A stretch of 64,000 nucleotides of DNA. It comes from Streptomyces coelicoflavus (GTDB taxonomy: Bacteria; Actinomycetota; Actinomycetes; Streptomycetales; Streptomycetaceae). The stretch is taken from the NCBI RefSeq assembly GCF_003112555.1, contig NZ_BEWB01000007.1:62001-126000 (forward strand), read 5' to 3'. Of this stretch, positions 59,815 through 64,000 are shown one piece after another; position 1 is the stretch's first letter, and each line of letters opens with the position of its first letter. Made by a program: the position numbers and the translations under genes. The notes below the pieces were generated by a model. It did not search any database. It was given only the letters and a program-made list of their open reading frames with translations, and was not told the DNA's origin.

Positions 59815-61068
59815 TCAGCGGGCCGACGGACCCGACCAGTCCGCCGCCACACGGCCGACGCGCACCCGCTGCGGGTGGTCGCCCACGGGGACGGACACCG
59901 ACTTCTCCCCGGTGGCGAAGTCGATGGCGGTGACCCGGTCGGCGCCGCTCTCGGAGACCACGCAGTGCCTGCCGTCGCCGCTGACCGTGGCCCAGTACGG
60001 CTTGGCGACGGGCACCAGCGGCCCCTCCTGGAGCGTGCCGCGGTCGACGACCGTCGCGTAGTCGTCCATCGTGCCCGCGACGCAGATCTTGGTGCCGTCC
60101 GGGCTCATGGACAGGCCGTGGTGCCGCGAGTCGTTGACCCAGGTGGTGCGGTCCTCACTCGTGGCGGGGTTCTTCGGCAGGGTCTTGGTCCGGGTGATCC
60201 GGTCGGTGGCGACGTCGTACTCGAAGAAGCCGTTGAAGAAGGAGACCTGGAAGTACAGCTTGGACTCGTCGGGCGAGAAGACCGCGGGCCGCACCGCGTC
60301 CGAGTGGTCGCCCAGGCCGATCGCGTCGAGCCGCTCGCGCATGTCGACGACCCTGACCCGCTCGTACGTCGTCGCGTCCACGATCGTGATGCGCCGGTCG
60401 CCCTTCGTCCAGTCGAGCCAGGGCGCGTCGAGCGCGGTGTTCACCTCGCCGATGGACATGTTCCAGATGTACTTGCCGTCGCCGGTGAAGATGTTCTCGT
60501 GCGGCTTGTCGCCGGTGGCGAACGAGCCGACCTGCTCACCGGTCTCGATGTCCAGGACGTGCACGGTGTTCGAGGTCGACGCCGACACCGCGACCCGGGT
60601 GCCGTCGGGGGAGACCGCCATGTGGTCGGAGCGGTAACCCGACACCGGGAAGCGCCAGTTGATGTCGCCGGTGGCGAGGTCGACGGAGACCACGTCGGCG
60701 AAGCTCGGCCGGGAGACGACCACCGAGGCGCCGTCCGGAGTCGAGTACATGTCGTCGACGAGCTGGTCGTGGCCCTCGCCGACGCCGTTGCGGATGGCCT
60801 GGAAGTAGATCCACTTGATCGGATCGGCGTTGATCTCCGCCATCCGCTCCGCCCGGTCCGGGACGACGTCGATCCGGCCGATCCGAGCGAAGTCGCCGGT
60901 GGACCGGATGACGTCCGCGGTGCCGTCCCAGTTGTTGCCGACGAACATCACCTCGCGCAGGTCGGCGCGAGACCCGGGTGCGGCCGAGGCGGTGGCGGCC
61001 GGGGCGGCGAGGGTGAGTGCGAGGGCGGCGGCGACGGCGCCGAGGTGCCTGGTCGTGAACGCGGGCAT
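59815..61068 (-). CDS. Secreted YncE-like beta-propeller protein
   Basis: 417 residues with a signal peptide to about 29 (ALALTLAAPAATASA). Propeller repeats follow: MYSTPDGASVVVSRP, HMAVSPDGTRVAVSAS, NIFTGDGKYIWNMS, AVFSPDESKLYFQVS, GLSMSPDGTKICVAGT and YWATVSGDGRHCVVSE. It resembles the YncE/YVTN family of secreted propellers. No catalytic residues are evident. It is divergent from a TetR gene whose candidate operator lies between them. Confidence 0.85.
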   Translation of the reverse strand: MPAFTTRHLGAVAAALALTLAAPAATASAAPGSRADLREVMFVGNNWDGTADVIRSTGDFARIGRIDVVPDRAERMAEINADPIKWIYFQAIRNGVGEGHDQLVDDMYSTPDGASVVVSRPSFADVVSVDLATGDINWRFPVSGYRSDHMAVSPDGTRVAVSASTSNTVHVLDIETGEQVGSFATGDKPHENIFTGDGKYIWNMSIGEVNTALDAPWLDWTKGDRRITIVDATTYERVRVVDMRERLDAIGLGDHSDAVRPAVFSPDESKLYFQVSFFNGFFEYDVATDRITRTKTLPKNPATSEDRTTWVNDSRHHGLSMSPDGTKICVAGTMDDYATVVDRGTLQEGPLVPVAKPYWATVSGDGRHCVVSESGADRVTAIDFATGEKSVSVPVGDHPQRVRVGRVAADWSGPSAR

Positions 61069-61100
61069 GCTGCTCTCCTCCGGCAGGGGGCGTGGTGTGG

Positions 61101-61145
61101 GGGTGCTGGAGCGAAAGGGTGCTGGAGCACTGGAGCACTGGAGCG
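61101..61145. repeat. CTGGAGCA short repeats in YncE-like leader
   Basis: GGGTGCTGGAGC occurs at 61101 and 61118, followed by three CTGGAGC(A/G) units of 8 bp (61122-61145). They lie just upstream of the YncE-like start. Confidence 0.75.
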
Positions 61146-61177
61146 CGCAATCTGAACACAGCCGCTTTCAGAGTGAA

Positions 61178-61193
61178 CTTACTGCAAAGTAAG
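61178..61193. promoter_or_regulatory. Candidate TetR operator
   Basis: CTTACT (61178-61183) and AGTAAG (61188-61193) are perfect 6-bp arms around GCAA, in an AT-rich patch midway between the divergent YncE-like and TetR genes. It is a likely operator for the TetR protein at 61281. Confidence 0.6.
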
Positions 61194-61280
61194 GAAAGAG
61201 CGCCCTTCTCCACAAGGCCGCGGACACGACAAAATCGTCGGAACGGCGGAGAGTTGACGACGCGGAGGGAGGGGGAGCGG

Positions 61281-61940
61281 GTGACGGGCAGGCTCAGGGC
61301 GCCGACGGGCCGCTACGGCGGCAAGTCGGCCGCGCAGCGCCAGGCCGAGCGCCGCCGGCGCTTCCTCGACGCGGCCCTCCAGCTGTTCGGCGACACCCCC
61401 GGCTACCGGGCCACCACGGTGGCCGCCCTCAGCGAGGCCGCCGGGCTGTCCACCCGGCAGTTCTACGAGGAGTTCCACACCCTGGAGGACGTGCTCGCCG
61501 CGCTCCACCTCCAGGTCAACGACTGGGCCGAGGCGGCCGTCCGCACCGCCGCCGCCCGCACCCGCGACCTGCCGCTCCCCGACCGCGCCGCCGCGATCTT
61601 CCGCGCCTACGCCGGCAACGTCACCGCCGATCCACGCCGGGTCCGCATCACCTTCGTGGAGATCATCGGCGTCAGTCCGCGCCTGGAGGAGCAGCGGCTG
61701 GCCCGCCGCGCACGCTGGGTCGACCTCATCCGCGCCGAGGCCCACACGGCCGTCCTGCGCGGGGAAGCGGCACACCGCGACTACCGGCTCGCAGCCACGG
61801 CGTTCATCGGCGGGGTCAACGGCCTGCTGCACGACTACAGCGCCGGGTGGGTGGACGCGACCCTCGACGAGGTCGTCGACGAACTGGTCGGCCAGCTCCT
61901 GGCCGTCCTGCGCCCACCCGGCCCGCGCCCCGCGGGCTGA
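61281..61940 (+). CDS. TetR family regulator
   Basis: 219 residues from a GTG with GGAGGGGG upstream. The DNA-binding domain (about 22-70) contains FLDAALQLFGDTPGYRATTVAALSEAAGLSTRQFYEEF. The C-terminal ligand domain includes YRLAATAFIGGVNGLLHDYSAG. Probably represses the divergent YncE-like gene and itself through the 61178 palindrome. Confidence 0.9.
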   Translation: MTGRLRAPTGRYGGKSAAQRQAERRRRFLDAALQLFGDTPGYRATTVAALSEAAGLSTRQFYEEFHTLEDVLAALHLQVNDWAEAAVRTAAARTRDLPLPDRAAAIFRAYAGNVTADPRRVRITFVEIIGVSPRLEEQRLARRARWVDLIRAEAHTAVLRGEAAHRDYRLAATAFIGGVNGLLHDYSAGWVDATLDEVVDELVGQLLAVLRPPGPRPAG

Positions 61941-62004
61941 CCGGATCCGTCCCGGGACCAGGACCGTGCGCTGCCGGACCCGGTCGTCGAAGGTCCCGGA
62001 CTGA

Positions 62005-62370
62005 CTACTCGTCCCAGGCCTGGATCATGGTCTGCTCGACGATCTCGCCGTCCCGCAGCGACAGCATCGACTCGGCGAGGACCCGCACGCCGTCCGGGTA
62101 GGTGCACTCCTCGGTGAACGCGGCCTGGTCGCCCTGGACGACGCAGCGCGCCATCCGGTGGGTCATGTCACGGCTGTAGACGTCGTCGAGCATCTCGGCG
62201 ATCTCGTCCCGGCCGTGCAGGACCTTGGGGCGGCTCGGCTGGTCGTACCGGTCGACGATGCGGACCTCCGCGTCCCGCGCGTACAGCGACAACAGCGGCG
62301 CCGCCGTCTCCCCTTCGATGCCCCGGCGCAGTGCTTCGGTGTCGAAGCCGGGGCCTGCCGTGGTGCTCAT
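62005..62370 (-). CDS. SnoaL/NTF2-like protein
   Basis: 121 residues from an ATG with AAGGAGG upstream. The pattern LLSLYARDAEVRIVDRYDQPSRPKVLHGRDEIAEML, later VLAESMLSLRDGEIVEQTMIQAWDE, is typical of SnoaL-like ligand-binding or isomerase folds. Function unknown. It has no clear operon partner. Confidence 0.85.
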   Translation of the reverse strand: MSTTAGPGFDTEALRRGIEGETAAPLLSLYARDAEVRIVDRYDQPSRPKVLHGRDEIAEMLDDVYSRDMTHRMARCVVQGDQAAFTEECTYPDGVRVLAESMLSLRDGEIVEQTMIQAWDE

Positions 62371-62551
62371 GACGACCTCCTTCGGATGCCGAAGGCCGCG
62401 GCCCGGAGCCGGAACGGGCCGTCTCGACCCTCTCCCTTCGAGCTTCCTCCGTCCCGGCGCCCATGGCAACGGCGACCGGGACACTGGTCCTCACGGGTGA
62501 GCGCGGGCGCCCGCCCGTGTCCGGGCCCGGCCCGCCCGCGTTGCTCAGCAC

Positions 62552-62836
62552 ATGATCTCAACACGACGTATCGTCGCCGTTGTCGGGCTCGCCGCCGGTG
62601 TCACCGGTCTCGCCGCCCCGATGGCGAGCGCGGCAGGCGGGAGCCCGCTGGGCACGGAGAAGCTCAGCGTGACGAACACCCTCGACACACTCGCGGTCGG
62701 TGACATGCCCGCCGAGGACCGGGCGCGGATGCCGCTCCCGTCCCAGCAGCTGAGCCGGTTGCAGGACCTGCGGCAGCTCCAGCAGGTCACCGGCCTGGTC
62801 TCGCCCGTCTTCGGAGTCGTCCCCGCCGTGGGCTGA
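62552..62836 (+). CDS. Small secreted peptide
   Basis: 94 residues with a signal peptide to about 28 (VVGLAAGVTGLAAPMASAA). The mature 66 residues end VTGLVSPVFGVVPAVG. No Cys. The ribosome site is weak. It resembles small secreted Streptomyces proteins of unknown function. Its Gly/Val-rich C terminus is reminiscent of the GG-leader core at 52209, but by a different export route. Confidence 0.65.
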   Translation: MISTRRIVAVVGLAAGVTGLAAPMASAAGGSPLGTEKLSVTNTLDTLAVGDMPAEDRARMPLPSQQLSRLQDLRQLQQVTGLVSPVFGVVPAVG

Positions 62837-62842
62837 CGCCCG

Positions 62843-64000
62843 TCAGCCGCCGGTCGCCAGGAACTGGGTGGCCGCCAGCTCCGCGTACAGCGGATCGGCG
62901 GTCACCAGTTCCCGGTGTGTGCCGACCGCGCGGACCCGCCCCGCGTCCATCACCACGATCCGGTCGGCCGTCGTCACCGTCGACAACCGGTGCGCGACGA
63001 CCAGCACCGTGGTCGTCCGGGCCACCTCCGTCACGGTGTCGCGCAGCGCGGCCTCGTTGACCGCGTCCAGCTGCGAGGTCGCCTCGTCGAGCAGCAGCAG
63101 CCGGGGACGGCGCAGCAGTGCCCGGGCGATGGCCACCCGCTGACGCTCGCCCCCCGACAGCTTGGTGCCGCGGTGGCCGACCAGTGTCTCCAGCCCGTTC
63201 GGCAGCCGTTCCACCAGACCGTCGAGACGCGTCGTCTTCAGCACGGTGGTGAGGGCGCCCTCGTCCGCCTCCGGATGGCCCAGCAGCAGATTGTCCCGCA
63301 GCGAACCGGACAGCACCGGGGCGTCCTGCTCCACGTAACCGATCGCGGCCCGCAGCGCGGCCAGTTCCCACTCCCCGAGGCTCCGGCCGTCCAGCGTGAT
63401 CTCCCCGGAAACCGGGTCGTAGAACCGCTCGATCAGGGAGAAGACCGTGGTCTTGCCCGCGCCGGACGGGCCGACGAACGCCGTCATCCCCCGGGCCGGC
63501 ACCTCGAAGCTCACCCCGTGATGGATGTACGGCGCATCGTCGGAATAGCGGAAGCGGACGTCGCGGAAGGCCACGGACGCCGGCTGCTCACCGGGAGAGG
63601 GCAGCGGGACCGACCGGGCCGGCGGCTCCGCGGGCAGGCGCAGCGCGTCCTGGATCCGGCCCAGCGCCGCACGGCCCGTCTGGTACTGCGTGATCGCGCC
63701 CACGACCTGCTGGATCGGGGACATCAGATAGAAGACGAACAGCAGGAACGCGACCAGCGTGCCCACGTCGATCGCCCCCGTCGCCACCCGGGCACCGCCC
63801 ACCGCGAGTACCGTGATGAAGGCGCTCTGCATCGCCAGCCCCGCCGTGTTGCCCGCGGCCGCCGACCACTTGGCGGCGCGCACACTCTGCCGCCAGGACT
63901 CCTCGGCGGCCTCGTGCAGCGTCCGCTCCTCCCGGGGTTCCGCACCCGACGCCTTCACCGTGCGCAGCGCCCCGAGGATGCGCTCCAGCGCGGCGCCCAT
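62843..64000 (-). CDS. ABC exporter, permease-ATPase half-transporter (N-terminal part beyond window)
   Basis: The frame is open to the window edge, so the start is outside and 385 C-terminal residues are visible. Two membrane spans of the exporter domain remain (FITVLAVGGARVATGAIDVGTLVAFLLFVFYLMSPI). The ATPase is complete: GPSGAGKTT, GYVEQDAPVLSGSL (Q loop), LSGGERQRVAIARAL, LLLLDEATSQLD and VVAHRLSTV. It belongs to the MsbA/LmrA-like multidrug or lipid exporter group. Substrate unknown. Convergent with the 62552 peptide gene. Confidence 0.9.
   Translation of the reverse strand: MGAALERILGALRTVKASGAEPREERTLHEAAEESWRQSVRAAKWSAAAGNTAGLAMQSAFITVLAVGGARVATGAIDVGTLVAFLLFVFYLMSPIQQVVGAITQYQTGRAALGRIQDALRLPAEPPARSVPLPSPGEQPASVAFRDVRFRYSDDAPYIHHGVSFEVPARGMTAFVGPSGAGKTTVFSLIERFYDPVSGEITLDGRSLGEWELAALRAAIGYVEQDAPVLSGSLRDNLLLGHPEADEGALTTVLKTTRLDGLVERLPNGLETLVGHRGTKLSGGERQRVAIARALLRRPRLLLLDEATSQLDAVNEAALRDTVTEVARTTTVLVVAHRLSTVTTADRIVVMDAGRVRAVGTHRELVTADPLYAELAATQFLATGG

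Overview
The window is high-GC (over 70 percent) DNA with strong third-position GC bias, GTG and occasional TTG starts, and typical actinobacterial families (SSI protease inhibitor, streptogrisin-type protease, CYP105, SpoIIE-type phosphatases, CebR box, DmdR/IdeR iron box). It is almost certainly a Streptomyces chromosome, in an accessory, mostly catabolic and secretory region. From memory, the spacing of a CYP102-like P450, a Tet(M)-like GTPase beside a second PRPP synthetase, and a CYP105 with its ferredoxin recalls the S. coelicolor SCO077x-080x region. I could not verify that. No tRNA, rRNA, CRISPR array, insertion sequence or phage module was seen.

Layout. 1-2015: 5'-part of a CYP102-like P450 with a divergent TetR regulator. 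2055-2849: iron-box promoter driving a DUF2470 protein. 2817-6431: three-gene minus-strand set (FUSC membrane protein, conserved unknown, lactonase-like propeller). 6537-8993: FusB-like zinc protein, ROK regulator, small acidic protein. 9025-13370: minus-strand run (PHP/HhH protein, HAD phosphatase, second FUSC protein, epimerase). 13535-16935: small orphan, GH16-ricin glucanase, VanZ, repeat-bearing small ORF, DUF4230. 17042-20416: ribosome-protection GTPase, PRPP synthetase, STAS antagonist. 20603-30397: mixed redox and detoxification genes (MDR oxidoreductase, VOC, DUF4235, GS-HQR, CDF exporter, Ddn-like, CYP105 plus ferredoxin, TetR with twin operators, DUF1348, flavoprotein, aldo-keto reductase, DUF4232 lipoprotein). 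30550-40671: SpoIIE phosphatase, GH2, CebR-boxed GH9 cellulase, sigma/anti-sigma/ricin fusion. 40715-42678: FMN hydroxy-acid oxidase and SSI inhibitor. 42823-52424: nine co-directional minus-strand genes. 53031-64000: secreted protease, second SpoIIE phosphatase, CBS protein, sugar dehydratase, phosphoesterase, YncE-like propeller with divergent TetR, SnoaL-like protein, secreted peptide, truncated ABC exporter.

How the genes work together. The most distinctive unit is 46192-52424: a 71-residue precursor with a Gly-Gly leader and a Cys-free, Gly/Val/Thr-rich core. It is followed by a terminator hairpin, an HlyD-type adaptor, a C39 peptidase-ABC exporter and a second ABC exporter (NHLM type). 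No modification enzyme is attached, so it looks like a leader-cleaving peptide export system of unknown product. Immediately downstream on the same strand lie a Ppx/GppA protein, a small acidic protein and a heme-oxygenase-like diiron enzyme / methyltransferase / CDGSH trio. A second theme is polysaccharide use: GH16, GH2, GH9 and a membrane-anchored ricin-domain sensor fused to sigma and anti-sigma elements. A third theme is local transcriptional control: several regulator genes sit next to clear palindromes at 1333-1359, 7137-7163, 27562-27616 and 61178-61193.
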